From Acanthochlamys bracteata (taxonomy: Eukaryota; Streptophyta; Magnoliopsida; Pandanales; Velloziaceae): a stretch of 64,000 nt of DNA. Shown here piece by piece: positions 23,358-36,979 of this stretch (positions are counted from its first letter, which is position 1; every line of letters begins with the position of its first letter). Location: NCBI GenBank assembly GCA_019914995.1, contig CM034127.1, positions 5,270,001 through 5,334,000 of the forward strand. Direction: 5' to 3'. The translations under genes and the position numbers were made by a program. The notes beneath the pieces are model-generated. The model was not told the origin of the DNA, made no database searches, and worked only from the letters and a program-made list of their open reading frames with translations.

Positions 23358-26175
23358 GACAATTTTTTTATCAATCCGGATGGTCTCTGATAATACTGCT
23401 CTAAATATGAAAATTGTGTATTAATTTTTATATCTCCAATTCACTTTTTTTTAAAATTACTTTTAAATTTACTTTAAAATATAGCTAAATATAAAAATTA
23501 TTTACAAATCTAATTAAATATAAAATTTTACTAACTTTTCTAAACTTTTTTTAAAAATCTCACTTATTTAGAATTTTTTTTTAAGTCTCAGCTTATCATA
23601 ACTAATACAAGTCAAGAATTTGAAACACTGACGCAATGGTATTTCAAAAAAAGGAAGATGATCGACGTGGTCTTAGCAGTGCCTCTCACATAGTCACATG
23701 AACCATGTTCATGCAATTTTAGTGGTTACCAAAATTTTCTTATATTTTGGAGTTCAGTAATTGCAACGTATTCCATTTTGCTTTGTTATTTTCTCTACAA
23801 TGAACGACAGTCCAATAATGTGAGCATTTAATTTGCTTTTCTTAAAGAGAAAGGGAAGAGTGTCACGACGAATTCTTAATTTTGATAGTTCCAATTGAAG
23901 GAAAAAAGAGAGACACATTAATTATCTCGTTATTTAATTCTAATCCTTGAATAAAATTATTATTTATTTGGGGTTTAAATTAGGATATGATTGAGCTAGT
24001 AACGCCAATTATCATACGGAGTCTAAGTGAAAAATAAATTAGTTAGAAATGCTAGATCCAAATAAGCAACGAATGAGCATGAAAATAATTTTAAATAAAA
24101 AATAGACTAGCTACGTCAACTAGCAGCTTATATTAGATTGTGTTTAATTAGATTCTGATTTGATAAACATTGATATTTCATATTTTTTAGTAGTGTCATA
24201 TTGACTAATGCTAAAAAAAACATATATTTATATATATATAATATTAATTTTTAAATTGTTATTGAATTATTTTAATATAAAAATCTAATTTTATTAATTT
24301 TAAATTGTTGAAATTGAATCATTCAACCCATTTGGAGAGGAGTCGATTGTTAGGCGTCCAAATTAAATTTTATATTGTGAAGGATCGAGTGAGATCTAAG
24401 TGAAAAGCATACTAGTTAAATGACTAGATTCTTATTAGTAGCAAAACAGATTAGAACGGTGTCGGAGTAAAAATATAGCTATCTAACTTGAGCGGCGTGC
24501 GAGCTAATAGTCGTTTGAAAAAACTTTTCTTAAAAATTAATTTTTATTTTTATTTTATATTTTTTATAATATATAATAATAATTTTATTTAAAATTTTAA
24601 AAATTAAGAAAATTTTATGTAATAAAATATTTTTTATTTTAAAAAAATTCTATTTTATAAGTAAATACCTCCTAAAATCTTATACTATTCAATTAAATTT
24701 TACACTCACGCCAACATTTCCTGCTGCATTTAGTAATTGTTGTTTGCAAATAATTATTGAGTGTTACCACAAACTACACTTATATACAGGGTGTAGTTAT
24801 AGGAGTGTTGCATTAAGTTTTGAAAATAAAAAAAACAGTAACAGTGGCGCCTATGGAGGAGAGGAAAAGATAGGATAGGATCCTCCGAAATAAATTGATA
24901 ATGTATTCATTAATTTATTACTTCTAATATAAGAGGTCATTCGAAATAAAATTTTTAAAATAAAAATTATTAAAATATAATTAATAATAATAATATAAAA
25001 ACTTTTAATAAATAAATCTGAAATGGTTGATCATCTGTGCTGGACTAATTCTCTGTTTTTAAGTTTTAGAGGAATTTTAAAAGTGATCTAAAAAATTTTC
25101 TAAAACAATAATTATTTTAAAAGTTTTTAAAATAAAATTTATTTTTTATTAAAAAATAAAAATAAATAATAATAAAAGTTTATAATATAGATTATATTAT
25201 CAATCACTGTCAACTGATTTGCCTGGTATGTGAACCATACACTCCATGAATACTCTTGTGATCCAATTCAAAGCAGAGTTTTATATATAAAATTGAGCTA
25301 TTTTCCGTGAAAATTTGTTGGTATGAATTGGTAGAATTTTGTGTCAATATCTAAAGCAGTCTAGTGGTTTAACTAACACTTTATTTTAGTCTATTAAATG
25401 ATTCCGCGTATTGCTGTCAACATTTACAACTTTAGCTGCTGATGTATTATTATTTGATAAAACATCATTAATTATATTCGTTTTCCAAACGCATTTTTTT
25501 ATTTTTTATTTTATATTTTATAAGTATTTAAAAGATTTATTTTTTATTATTTATTTTTTAAATAAAAAACTAGAACTTATTTTTTAAAAAGAATAAAAAT
25601 ATTTTTATTTTAAAAAAATTCTATCTTACAACGATGGGCTTGTTGTAAGATTGCTGTAGGCGCCTTGCAATGGCTCCCAGTGAAATATCGTTAGATCAAA
25701 CAAAAACAAAAAGTTAAGAAAAAAAGAACCGGTGGAATGCCGCCAAGCCGTAAACACAACGGGTTTGTTTTAAATACACGAAATTAAATTTGACATAAAT
25801 AAATTTATTAAAAAAATTTTAATGAATTAAAAAAATAAATTTAATTTTTTAAAATAAATTAGAGTTAAAAAATATAGTCTTTAAAATTGAAATAATAAAT
25901 TTTTAAATGATAAAATGAAAGTGAATTCTGACTTCATTGAATAACTAAAATAAGTGAATTTTTGGAAATTTTAAATCTAACGAAAAAAGTTACAATTTCA
26001 AACATTTAAAATATGCTCGTAACTAATGTCAAACTAATTTCAAAACTACTAAATAAATAAGAGAGCGTCCATGCTCCCAAAATTCAAAGTGGTACGTATT
26101 ACACTCTGTTATCTGATCAATACGAAGGCATTATAACCTTCGAAAACAAGTTACCTACATTATATCTATGATGAT

Positions 26176-28853
26176 TCACTCCAGCAATACATGGATGTAT
26201 CTATCATAGACTTGATCGACGAGTACTTCGTATGCCCTCTCTGTAGGATGGTAGCTGTCCCAGAACACATAATTAGTAACATTATTGCAGATGCACGAGG
26301 TTAAACTGTTGCATAAAACTGAGACCTCCAGGTCTCCAGTTCCACAACACCCTTTGGTTGCTATACCGAATCCTGTCATCCACATAACAAAAAACCCATC
26401 AGTGACTTAGCAGCTTTTCATATTCAAAATCAAACTGCATTTGATTTAGGCATACCATATTTGGTAGGATATAAGATCATGTCCATCAACATACTGAATA
26501 TGTCGATGTCAACAATCTTCAGTTCAGGATGCTTGGAACTCAAACTTTGTGCTATTGAACCGAGTCCGGAGTTGACCATCATCGCCAATTGATTTTGCTT
26601 GGAAGAACAGTACCGTAACATACCTCCTCCTAACGTTCTTTGAGATGGCACACACCCGATTGGAGGCACATTTACAATTCCAATTTTGGTTGCTCCCAAA
26701 GATATCAGTTCCTGTAGATGCAATAGAATGCAGAACTTCAAATAGGTTATGCTTAGGAAACTCCTTAACTCAATATATTAGCTGCTCCGTGTATCAAACT
26801 TGGAGTACACCTTAATCCATAATTTTTAGATGCAAATATTGAGAAGTTTAACATAGGACTGGCACTTTCATGACTTAAAAGTATATGAATTCATTTGAAA
26901 GTAAAATAAAGGGAAATTTTCACGAATATAAGTTGAGGTGAATTTTAGAAGAGAGGAGGAAGCAAAAAAAAACTGAATTTGCTATTTTTTTGACTTAGTA
27001 ACTATTTTCGAATAACAAACCACAAAGAGATATATACAAAGGAGGGATAGAGAAGTTCCTTTTCCAATTTTTGTTCGATGAGATCTCAAATTCAATCTTC
27101 ACCGCTAATATCTTATGAGCTAAAAATATTCTGATAAAATTTTAACTAAATCGAATCATTAATCGACCTCTATTCAGCTACTTGATCAAAATAATAAAAA
27201 AAAATTATTTTCTTTTGTCATCTTCATCAAGTGATCGGATTGAGATTTATGGCGATCGAATTGAGTTAAAGATTTATCATTATATTTTTAACTTATAGTT
27301 CTGTATATCTTACTGTAAAATTAAATTGAATATCTTGCAAGCCATAAACTAAAGTATGAGTGCCCAAAAGTGCCATTAAAAAAAAAGTGATCCTAACTCT
27401 CCCTATGCATGAATATATTGAGGTATTCTTTTCTTTATACACACTCTCACACACTCTAGATTAAAAGCCATCCGATCAGATGATCGAAATTTAGGAGAGA
27501 ATGAAAATACCTTTAAAAAAAGAAGCATATTGTAAACTTTTACTATTTATATTATATTTATCAACTGGCCGGATAGCTGGATAGATATCAATTCGTATTT
27601 CGTTTAAGCTAAAATTTTATTTTTAACTCATAGTTTTTTATATCTAACCGTAGAGACCGAATTTAGAGATCTTTCCGACAATTTTTGGCCCAAAAATGTC
27701 TGAAAATGCCAATGTTGGTGTGAGTGCATATATATATATGAGCTATTGGCAATTGGCAAGCAGTCTTGCATTCAAAACAACAATGAATGTGCATCAACTA
27801 CTGTATGTGAGTATACAAAACACTGCTGCTGCATACTGACTAGCCAACTATACAACATATTGTTAAAGTTAATAGTTATTGGGGCCATGCATTTATATAG
27901 GTTTCTCTAAGACAACTCTCTTTTTTGCTGAAATTGAAGATTTTGATGAAAATTGAAGGTCTTCTGCTACGAGTATAATTTGACTGGCAGGAGAAGTTCA
28001 ACTTGAGTCATCATGTCGAAATACAAGTCAATATACAGCAATTTGTTACCTGGTAAAAATTAGCAGCAGAGTTGAGCAAGAGGTTGGCGTAAGAGCGGTA
28101 GTCGTAGTGCTTCTTCCTGAATGGAAAAGGACCAAAGTATGTGTTGGCAATGTCATCGCTGCCTATGCACACCAGAAACCCACTGTTTCTGATGATCTCC
28201 GCTGTTCTCTGCTCTCCTACAAGTGCCACGAGCTTTGCCCTGTACTCCTTAAACAACTCTATCTGTTGATCCAGTGAAATCACTGACTGCAAAAGCAACC
28301 AATAGCATTGCATGTTAACTTCTTCCAGCTATACTTCCATAAAGAATATATGAAAAGCCAATTTATACCGCTATCTTTGACGTTAGTGGATCATAGCCCG
28401 CACCGCCGGAGGCGAAGCTGACGCCTGTGAGAAGGTCTTCAGGTCCCAAGTTCGGTTCCAAGTATGCAGGCAAATATTCTTTAATCCCCAGCATAGAAAC
28501 TGAAATCCAATATATATTCAAATGCTAAATCAAGCCGATGGAAACACAACCCTACAACAAATGGTTTGCAGTAATCAAATACCTAAGAAGTCGCCGGGAA
28601 TCTTTCCATTGCAGAACCTTCCGGTGGGCATATGTCCGACGAAATCCACACCATAGGGAGGGAAGTTGCACTTTACGATTGTCTTGATGTTGTTGTTGTT
28701 GCCAGGGTCAACGATAGAGTCACCGAACACGATCACCGCTGAAAGTTTCGGAGCAGTGGCATTGTAGTTTTGCTTCTGAGCTGCAGTAGGAAGAACTACG
28801 CTAGGTAGGAGAAAAACAGCAACATATAAACAGAGGGTGATAACTGCCAACAT
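26176..28853 (-). CDS. GDSL esterase/lipase, EXL type (copy 3)
   Basis: Five exons on the - strand (28853-28583, 28499-28369, 28286-28050, 26711-26456, 26372-26176) encode 363 residues. [20 protein letters not shown] is a clear signal peptide, which favours this ATG over an in-frame one 32 codons upstream. Block I is FGDSIVD (Ser46), block [14 protein letters not shown], block [15 protein letters not shown], and the catalytic pair is in WDSYHPTE (Asp337, His340). Exon 3 has one extra codon relative to the other copies (FGPFPFR). Intron 3 (26712-28049) is long and AT-rich. It is the most diverged of the three intact copies; exon 4 keeps GCVPSQRT but has its own sequence around [13 protein letters not shown]. 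The role is inferred as a secreted acyl-ester hydrolase. Confidence 0.93.
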
Positions 28854-31800
28854 TGTCCTTCTACTTTCTGAACCAATATGAAAGCTACTTAAGCTTCGTA
28901 TGTATGAAATACTTGTTTGTATCTTGTTGCAGGAAATGAAGGTTGTCATGTCACAAGTTTTGAAATTTATAGCTGTTGTGGGCTTGTATAGGTGAAATCT
29001 TTAATTACTAGATATACTACTACACCTACTACACACAATAGTGCTAGATACTATAAATCTGTGTAATTTCGTTTCTCTCTGACTCGAGAAAGATTTGAAG
29101 TACGATTTCGTTTACAGGGAAGCCCTGCCTTGCTTATGGTGGTGCATGCAATGTGTTGTTACTTTTTCTGCGATGTGTTGTACACAAGTTAATACTGTCG
29201 ATATCAAGCCCTTAGTAAGTTAGTATAAACCAAAGAAGATAACATCAATTTTGAATCATTATGCCTTCGTTCTTTTCTGCGTTATAACCCTGAGAATATC
29301 CCTGTTTATTAGTAACGACAAGGTTATCTTCCAAAGTTTCTCCGAAAGAACAAACCCGATATAGTGCGTAACGAAGCTTTTAATGAGTAAAATATTTTGC
29401 CATAGAAAGACCGCAATTACAACATAATGGTATTGGTCAATGTAATTAGCATGAACCCTGAAAAAACATTAGTTAGTTAATAGGATACAGTCTGCTATAG
29501 CGAATTCGCTTATTATGATCACCGGTGAGAGGCTCAACAGGTGACTATTGACAACAGTAGGACTCCCTGTTAGGGTCTCTTTGAACTAGTTACTAGAGAT
29601 GACGGTAGAAAACAACAGAGAGAAGGAGACGCAAAAATTTTCCCATCTTGTATGTATAGTACTCCACGAAGAGGAATTAAAATTGCCATGGCTATATTTG
29701 CTACGAAAGAAACTACTATTTCTTGTCTGAGCAAATAGTGATAGGGAAGGAAGAGTTGAAGGAAGACTATCTTCGGTAGTAAGGCAGGCAACCTTTCCTG
29801 TAGGCTCTATTACAGCGACAGCTCATAAGATCGACGAAATAAATGAATTGTAGCTGTAAATGCAAAGATGACAAGAAAGAATGGGTCACACAGAACTCAA
29901 CAGTCTCACTGGTTTCCATCTAAAATTTGGAAAAATCTCTTTATATAGTAAGCTTCGCTTTATTTATTAGTGCACCTATTTGCATGTTTTCATTAAAGAG
30001 AGTAGATGGACACACTATGAAAAGAAAACTATGTGTATGCAATTCAGTCACTGGCCAACCGAAGAATGATGTGATGCCTAATTTGTGCACATTGTTAGGC
30101 TACCTAACAGTTGCGATCCTTCATTGTTTCATTCTTTGAGGTATAACGAAGGCCATACATCAACTGAAAATTACATAAAAGAAATCATACATCTTGTTTG
30201 TTCTTTATAAGAAAACGGTTTTCGCTCCTGTAAAAAGTTACCTGAATTTCAGGTAACGTAAACTAATCCAACCTAAGAACACAAAATTAATGGATCCTTC
30301 CATGAGCAAATTAAGCGAGCATGCAGTTTACATGATACCCACAATTCGGTATATGTTGAAACTGTATCTAAGCTTTAACCGTTACAAAGCATGGCAATGA
30401 ACGTCAGAATAAACATTCACACATCTAAATGTCTTCTTATTAAACATGTTTTAACATAAAAATAAATTTCACAGAAATAAGTTTCGTAAAATAGAACTAC
30501 ATAAAAATAAAAAATAAATTTTGATAAAAAATTGGAAAAATCTGAACGAAGTATAGTGGCAATTGGAACATGCCTAAGAGTGAACGACTTGGTTGCTCAA
30601 CCGAAATTGTGGCGTATAATAACAAAGCTATTGATGGTGGTGGAGTGTTGGTTATGTAAGTAGGTGATCACATGATAAAATTGCAGATATCCGTAACAGT
30701 TCCATAGGGAATTAATTCATGACCGTAAGCGTTTGGCTAAGCGTTAAGTAAAAGCACTTTTTTAATTATTATTTCATATTTTTAGTAAATTTTTTATAAT
30801 ATTTTATAAATTTTACTTAAAAATAAAAAAATTCTTATATAATAAGACTTTTTTTATTGCTTAAATTTATTATTATTTTTATATCACAAATATTATTCAT
30901 TTAAAAATAAAAGTATTTCCAAACGCTCCGTACATATTTGATGTGCAAAGCTCGAATATTAAAAAATCATTAAAAAAGTGTTTTTTTAATCAAAATAATT
31001 CTTTTAAATATTGTTTGATTTTTTATAACAATTTTTCTTTTGTCGTTTATTTTTAAAATTTTATTAAACTAATTTATCAGTTTTTAGAAAGTCGGTTTAG
31101 GAAAAGAGCATATCTGCCACATCCTAGTGCAAAGAAATGGACCATCAATACCTAAGTACAAGGGATCAGATTAGACCTAATTTCTATGTAGAAAACTAGT
31201 TTATCTTTTTAGCCGAAACCTTTGCTGTGTGCTGAGTGTGTTTTTTTGAATCCGAAGTCAGTTATTCAAATATAAATTACTGATAGTAAGTTTTCGTAAA
31301 TAGATTTAATTTCTATATTTATTTTGTAAAAAAAGTAAAATAAAAGTAATTTATTATGTTTTTTTTATATAATGACTTAAAAAGAATTTTTAGTAAAAAG
31401 ATGAATTGCAAAGGTAAACAATCTACAATTATTTACCACTTACAACATTCATGCTCATTAGAGAGATCTCGTCTCATCATATACTTCTTTTACTTAATCC
31501 CGGTAAAACAACTTCGCTAAACTTAACTCATTCCTTTAATCTACACTTCATAAAATTAGTAGCAAAGCTTTATGTTACATGTAAAGAATACATGTATAAA
31601 AATCTAATTAGTTAAAAATTGTATAAGAGCTCAATTAATTAAGAGTTCTTATAAAAATCAATAAGAAATATTGGTTTTTTTAACATTAAATAAAGTAGTA
31701 ATTCTATCTATATAATATGTACGTAAAAAAAGAATCTGTTGGATACATTCGTCCTTATAAATGTAGGATATCTAACGTTGGCTCATTACTAGTTCACCCC

Positions 31801-33089
31801 AAGAATAAATGCTTCAATGTATCCAACAGTATTATAATTGAATTGACGATGTAGAGCATTCAAATGCATGAAGATAGATCTTAGAGTAGATGCAAACAAA
31901 TTGAAGAGCTTTTTTTTTTTTTTGGTTGCCTTCCTTTTTTAAGGAAATAATCCAAGAAGGGACAACGAATCTAAGAAGGAACAGAGTGTAGTACACTTCG
32001 TTTTTGAAGAAGACAGTGTTTGCATTCATTGAGAAATTTCAAAGCCAAGAAGCAGCAGAGACTTGCTTAAATAAGTAGGGCCTTTTCTTTTGGGAACGCT
32101 AATCAATTCTCCTACTGTACAATTCGCATTTTATAAAGGGTGAGGATGATGTTCAGCGACATTTATAAATTTATTAATCTTGCCAACCTTCAGAAGAAAA
32201 TAACCCTTTTCTTTTTTCTCAATCAAACCTATTCCGAAAGATTTTGAAAATATTTTTAAAACAAAAAATATTTTTATTTTATTTAAAAATAAGTTTTTTA
32301 TTTAAAAATAATAAAATGTTATTATATATAATTTTTTGTATTATTAAATTTTTAATTTAAAATTTTTTTATAAATTCATTAAAAATATAAATTAAAAATT
32401 AAAAATATTTTTAAAATGAAATGCCATTTATCGGACAAAAACTATAAATGAGACACTTGTTAGATTTCCATGTCTTTTCTCCGGGGGCATCTAAATCCAA
32501 CTATCGAACTTTACTGATAAGACTGAAGTATCACTAGTTCACTACCCAATCAAATGTTCAAAATATAAAGGAATCAAATACCTGTATGAGAATTTTCTTT
32601 TTCTTTTCTGAATAAACCACCTGTATGAGATTGCAGCATACTATAACAAAAGATGGCAGACTTTCGCTGCTGTTTCTCCAGAAGCAGCAGCTTGTACAGG
32701 TGAGAAGAGAGCATGTTTCTCCCTATAAACACGAGAAAGAACTCACCGTCAGTAAATGCCCACCTGATATATTAACCAGCACAGCTCGGAGAGCTCAGAC
32801 AAGTTATATGCATTATAGGATTCACATATATACAATCGTGTGTCTCTGCTTCGCTGGTATATACAGATTAAATTACAGACATATAAAAGTTAGAAATGTT
32901 AGCACTGAAACCATAAAGATTTTTTGTCCATATTCAAAAAGACCTCACAGCCTCAGGCAGGTCGGCAAGATTTAAAAGCAACGAAGGTGTCACAGATAAT
33001 TAGTACTTTCCGGGCAGAAAGCTGACCGGAGCAACAACGTCTATAATGGGACAATTCCATTATCAATACCAATTTTATTTCTCCTTACT
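28854..33089. other. 4.2-kb interval without a recognised gene
   Basis: The first few hundred bases should hold the promoter of GDSL copy 3. Scattered open frames (for example 29927-30139 and 32625-32975) have no recognisable motif and no convincing splice context. A/T-rich tracts at 30480-30540, 30960-31090 and 32240-32420 look like decayed TIR elements. I see no rRNA, tRNA or organelle insert. Confidence 0.45.
30728..30930. mobile_element. AT-rich TIR element, copy 5 (well preserved ends)
   Basis: The left AGCGTTTGGCTAAGCG and right TTTCCAAACGCTCCG form a clean inverted pair sharing AGCGTTTGG. About 200 bases of A/T-rich DNA lie between. It is one of the best preserved copies of the dispersed family. 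Confidence 0.6.
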
Positions 33090-33090
33090 T

Positions 33091-33555
33091 ATAAATAATT
33101 CTGTGGCACAATTGCAGCCTAATAATTATGCTGCATAATTATAGCTAGATTAGTGGCAGAAGTTTTTTTATATTTTGCTCTTATTTTGTGTAAAATACTA
33201 TATGTCAATTAGAATGACGAAAAATTATTCCATTCTTCAAACTGATCAATTAGCTGATGATCTAAAGATGCAACTTTCTCATCAGCATATGCATGAACTT
33301 CGAGTCAAGATTGGCATCCTTCCTAAGGATACCATCTTAAAAGGGCATAATGAGACAATTATAATCCATACTGATCACATTTCTCTGCTTAAATATATAT
33401 AATTCTGTGGCACAATTATAGCCCAATATTATGCAGCATAATTGTGGTCAGATTAGTGACAGATTTTCTTTTTATATCTTGTTCTTATTTTTAATAAAAA
33501 TTATAACATGTCAGTGAGAATGAAAAAGAAGTCATTCCATTCTTCAATTACATCT
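33091..33555 (+). mobile_element. Ty1/Copia retrotransposon fossil (pol tail plus LTR pieces)
   Basis: Two ~150-base direct repeats (about 33091-33242 and 33402-33555), each containing TTCTGTGGCACAATT and CAGATTAGTG-like words, flank ~160 bases. The middle reads like the C-terminal end of Copia pol (TDQLAD ... HELRVKIGILPKDTI, the region after RNase H). It is a short broken remnant: most of the element is missing, and the two repeats differ at many positions, which suggests moderate to old age. It has no coding capacity for the host. Confidence 0.6.
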
Positions 33556-33734
33556 TCCTCTCGAACTCTCACTCTCTACTTGACAATTGAAACTAGCCAA
33601 AATCTTTTGGTAGTATTCATATAAACAAATAAGCAGTCCAAATGAAGACAGGAGTATACTCGTGTATAGAAATTTTTAGAATTTAAAGTTTCAAACCAAA
33701 TATAATCTACCGAAACGAAAGTGGTGGATACCGT

Positions 33735-33985
33735 GACGGCCTAGCTTATAATAAAAATAGTTTTTTAATTTTCTATTTTATATTTTTCAATACATATTTT
33801 ATAAATATTTAAAAATTTTATTAAAAAATTTAGAAAGTGTAGAAAAATTTTACGTAGTGAAATTTTTTATTGCATATTTTATTATTTTTTAGAGATAAAA
33901 AAATAGATCTCATTTTTAAAAAAAATAAAAATATCTTTTATTTTATAAAAGCTTTATTTTAAAAATACTTTCAAACGACTCGAAA
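33735..33985. mobile_element. AT-rich TIR element, copy 6
   Basis: The left GACGGCCTAGCTTATAAT and right ATACTTTCAAACGACTCG enclose A/T runs of the usual family pattern. The left end is diverged, so this is a weaker call. Confidence 0.35.
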
Positions 33986-34038
33986 ATCTTAATTCATCAA
34001 TGATTTGCTTAGTTCAAATAAATTATAACATATATCAT

Positions 34039-34820
34039 TAGAGGTGTAATTATAGGTGAGCTAGCTAGCCCCGCAGAATGTTTTGGTCTTATCTACTCGA
34101 ACCGGGTGAAGAGAACTTATTCGACCAAATTCGTGATCCGGTTTTAGTTTATTTTTAAATTGTAACTTTTTTTTTCTTTGCTAAGATTTTAATCTTAGCG
34201 TGATCATTGATTGGTCAAGGTCCATTTTTATCAAGTTAATAATCAAAATTAACATTTAATCGATAGTCATATTAATTGAACGAGCGGAACACCTTTCATA
34301 CAAAATAATTTGAATCCGATACCACTTGCTTGATCAAACTAGATCAATCTGATTCTATTACTGTTCATGAGCCAAAATATCATAACCCGATCAATTTTAT
34401 CATATTAAAGGTCATCCATTTTGCCCGACATACTTCGCAACCGTATATGTTATATCCTATTTTTAGTTTATATAATAGTCTATATAAAAGTTGTATTCAA
34501 TGGTCTATTAAGTTTAGTGAAATGATTTGGCACGGTCATGATTTATCAAAATTTTTTCATCTTTCTAGTTCTTCTCACTATAGATGAAAATATGGGCGGA
34601 TCAAATGGATCAGTCGTAGCATGGCCAATTAGTCCGAGGCTTAACCCATTCGGTCCGATATAAAGTAATAGGATCGGACCGATTCAGTCCGATCCTATAG
34701 GAATATTGGGCAGACATTGTCAATCTACCTGTCCGATTACTGTTGTTATTGATCAGTCAATAATGATTTTGATTTGGTCAACATTGATAGTTGATCAGGT
34801 CAACAAATTTTTTAAATAAA
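34039..34820. mobile_element. hAT-like, GATC/GTCAA-rich repeat region
   Basis: It begins TAGAGGTGTAATTATAGG, like the nDart terminus, and carries many GATCGGACCGA-, GGTCAAC- and CCGATCC-type words shared with the 13170-13533 element. A clear right end is not visible, so this may be two or more nested or truncated copies. No coding sequence. Confidence 0.35.
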
Positions 34821-36860
34821 AGGATAACTGTGATACTGACTTCAGCATTACCGCTGTATGTTCCATTTGGCAGCCAACGGTAACACACCCGCTAGCTACC
34901 TTAGCCAGCTAATCTGTTTTTTTTTTCAAATGTATTCACCATTTCAACTATAAATATATCATATGTTCATTCAATTTTCATACAACAAATTTTCATTTCT
35001 CTTGTTTAAAATATTTCTTTCTTGCAAAAATATAAAGATGCAAATTGCAACTTCAGTAACTAAATCGTAAGAAGATTTCACATTTTGCTTTAACTGTCTA
35101 TATTTGTATCTTTTTTAATTGTATATTAGTTCACCAAGTGCTCCAAAATCTATCTAGTATGGGTCTAACTCAATGTCCGTAAGTAACTTTGATTAGTTTT
35201 TCCATAGTTTGTTTAGAATCATGCAACCTTATAATTTGAAGATAAACATCCCTTGGTGATGCAGGATGTATATTCGAATTGATGTCCATCCTCAAATTAT
35301 AAAATTGCGTGAGATTTTTAAAATATATAAAAGCTCTTTTAAATTACTTACGATCATTGAAATAGATCCATATTAGTTAAATTTTTAGAATAATTACTGA
35401 ACTTATAGATAATTCAATAAATACAAATATCAGATAGATAAAATAAAATGTGAATACTTCTTACGAACATAATTATTAAAGTTACTAATTCTAACTTATT
35501 ATTATATAATCAAATATATTTTATATTTATATTATATTATTTGTTTTTTATTTTATAGTAATTATAATAATTTCTTATATTTTTATTTTTTATTCTTTTG
35601 TTTATAAAAAAAATTTTAAAAAATAGCAGATAAATAGGTCTAATCAGATAAAAAATTGCATCTGCATTCGAGTCAGACTGACTTTATTGGCCTAAGCAGA
35701 CTAGATCGGTCCATCTATTTTCATCAGTTTTTCGTTATTAATTCTTTTTGTTGGATATAAACTCATCCTACATGTCCAGAACTAGCTATCCTTGGTTTTA
35801 CCGACCATATATTGTAACCTTCCAACCATTCTCAAACCAAATTGAATTAAGCATTATACCATACAACCAATAATTACTAGAAGCTGGAGGAGGTGTTTCA
35901 GTAGCAACAGAGTGAGAATGACCAAAAACCCTGCCGTCGTCGCTAGCTATCCGCAGTGCTGTCAAAAATTATGAAGCAAAGCAAAATTTATATATAAAAT
36001 TTCATATCATTTAACTTCTTCATACTATCAAATTAAGAACTTGCAACGGTGGATGAAGCCATGTTCAAACTGGGTCAATATTTGTGTAATTGAAGTACAT
36101 ATACCGGAATATTTGTCCGATGCACCCCCGTAATTCAAGCGGATCGCCATTAATCCGTCGGCCACCATTCTCATCTGTCTCTGTTGGCAGCAAATCAAAA
36201 CTTCACGAGAGCAACCAAAAAAGAAGCCCATAACATACAATTTAAATCCACGACCGAGGTCGCTAGAAACCTCTCTGCTAAAGAGTCAAGTCTTTGCTAG
36301 CAAACTTCGTCCATGCGCATCGCTCGCCGATTGGGATCCATCTTTAACACATGGCAAACTTTTAACAAGGGATTCTTGGATGCTACAAAATATCTCCCAA
36401 CTCATTAAGCACTTATTACTATAATTTATCAAAACTTTTTTTTTTAATTAGTAAGTTGCCATCCATCCAATTAGTTACTTTATTAGCTTCTGATTATTAG
36501 CTGATGCCTTATCTAATAAATAATACGAATACTTCTCACTTAATTGTTTGGATCAATTGGCTTGTTTATATTTATGACATCAATCATCAATCACGTCACC
36601 GCTTGTTTTAGCAGATTTTGCGACAAAGATACGCTGTGTATTAATATCAGCCGTTGATTATGGAATGACTTATCCAAAACAAAATATCTCTTTGTCTTTT
36701 CTCTTTCAAGAAGAAAAAGATAATTTGCCTTGTCCTAGATTACCAAGCTGGATACTAAACCTGGTGCAACGGTCAAAGGCTTCATAATTTTATTGTCTGT
36801 TTCCCGCCACGAGTAACTTAGATTCAGCGATGCGCGGGTACGTTTAACTGGAGAAGATTC
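34821..36860. other. Intergenic DNA, no gene seen
   Basis: It is mostly AT-rich with short low-complexity runs. The open frame at 36240-36028 (-) has no recognisable domain. Nothing supports a gene, and the right part is probably the promoter region of the first HIPP gene. Confidence 0.4.
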
Positions 36861-36864
36861 TCGA

Positions 36865-36872
36865 TATATATC
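36865..36872 (+). promoter_or_regulatory. Possible TATA box of HIPP gene A
   Basis: TATATATC lies ~110 bases before the start codon, with a second TATA-like word (CATATAACC) a few bases on. The spacing would leave an ~80-base leader, common in plants. No other support. Confidence 0.3.
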
Positions 36873-36979
36873 TTCACATATAACCAACCCATTTCGACAT
36901 ATATGTTAATATTTCATCATCTGCATAAGCTCCATTAGATCTCTGCTAGCAAGAGCTTGAGATTTGAAGATAGCTAGAG

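Larger units (their letters stand above)
20781..26175. other. 5.4-kb gene-free, repeat-rich interval
   Basis: No recognisable gene lies between GDSL copies 2 and 3. It contains a 45-base tandem repeat, TIR elements, and long A/T-rich tracts (21430-22120, 23400-24050, 24510-25200, 25480-25620, 25780-26050), several with GTTTGAAA or CAAACGC-like ends. The longest open frame (22641-22973) lies in a putative transposon and matches nothing I know. Confidence 0.5.

Noticed and set aside
29260-30165. Possible inverted repeat (ATGCCTTCGTT left, AACGAAGGCCAT right) bounding a 0.9-kb element
   Set aside because: Only ~10 bases match, with no target duplication or shared subterminal repeats; probably chance.
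32625-32975. 116-codon + strand open frame as a gene
   Set aside because: No recognisable motif, start context or splice partners; likely chance.
29000-33000. Organelle DNA insert or rRNA/tRNA genes in the gene-poor interval
   Set aside because: No stretch resembled plastid or mitochondrial genes, rRNA, or a tRNA cloverleaf on reading.
36028-36240. 70-codon - strand open frame (MYVMGFFFGCSREVLICC...)
   Set aside because: Looks somewhat coding-like, but no family match or neighbouring exons; left unannotated.
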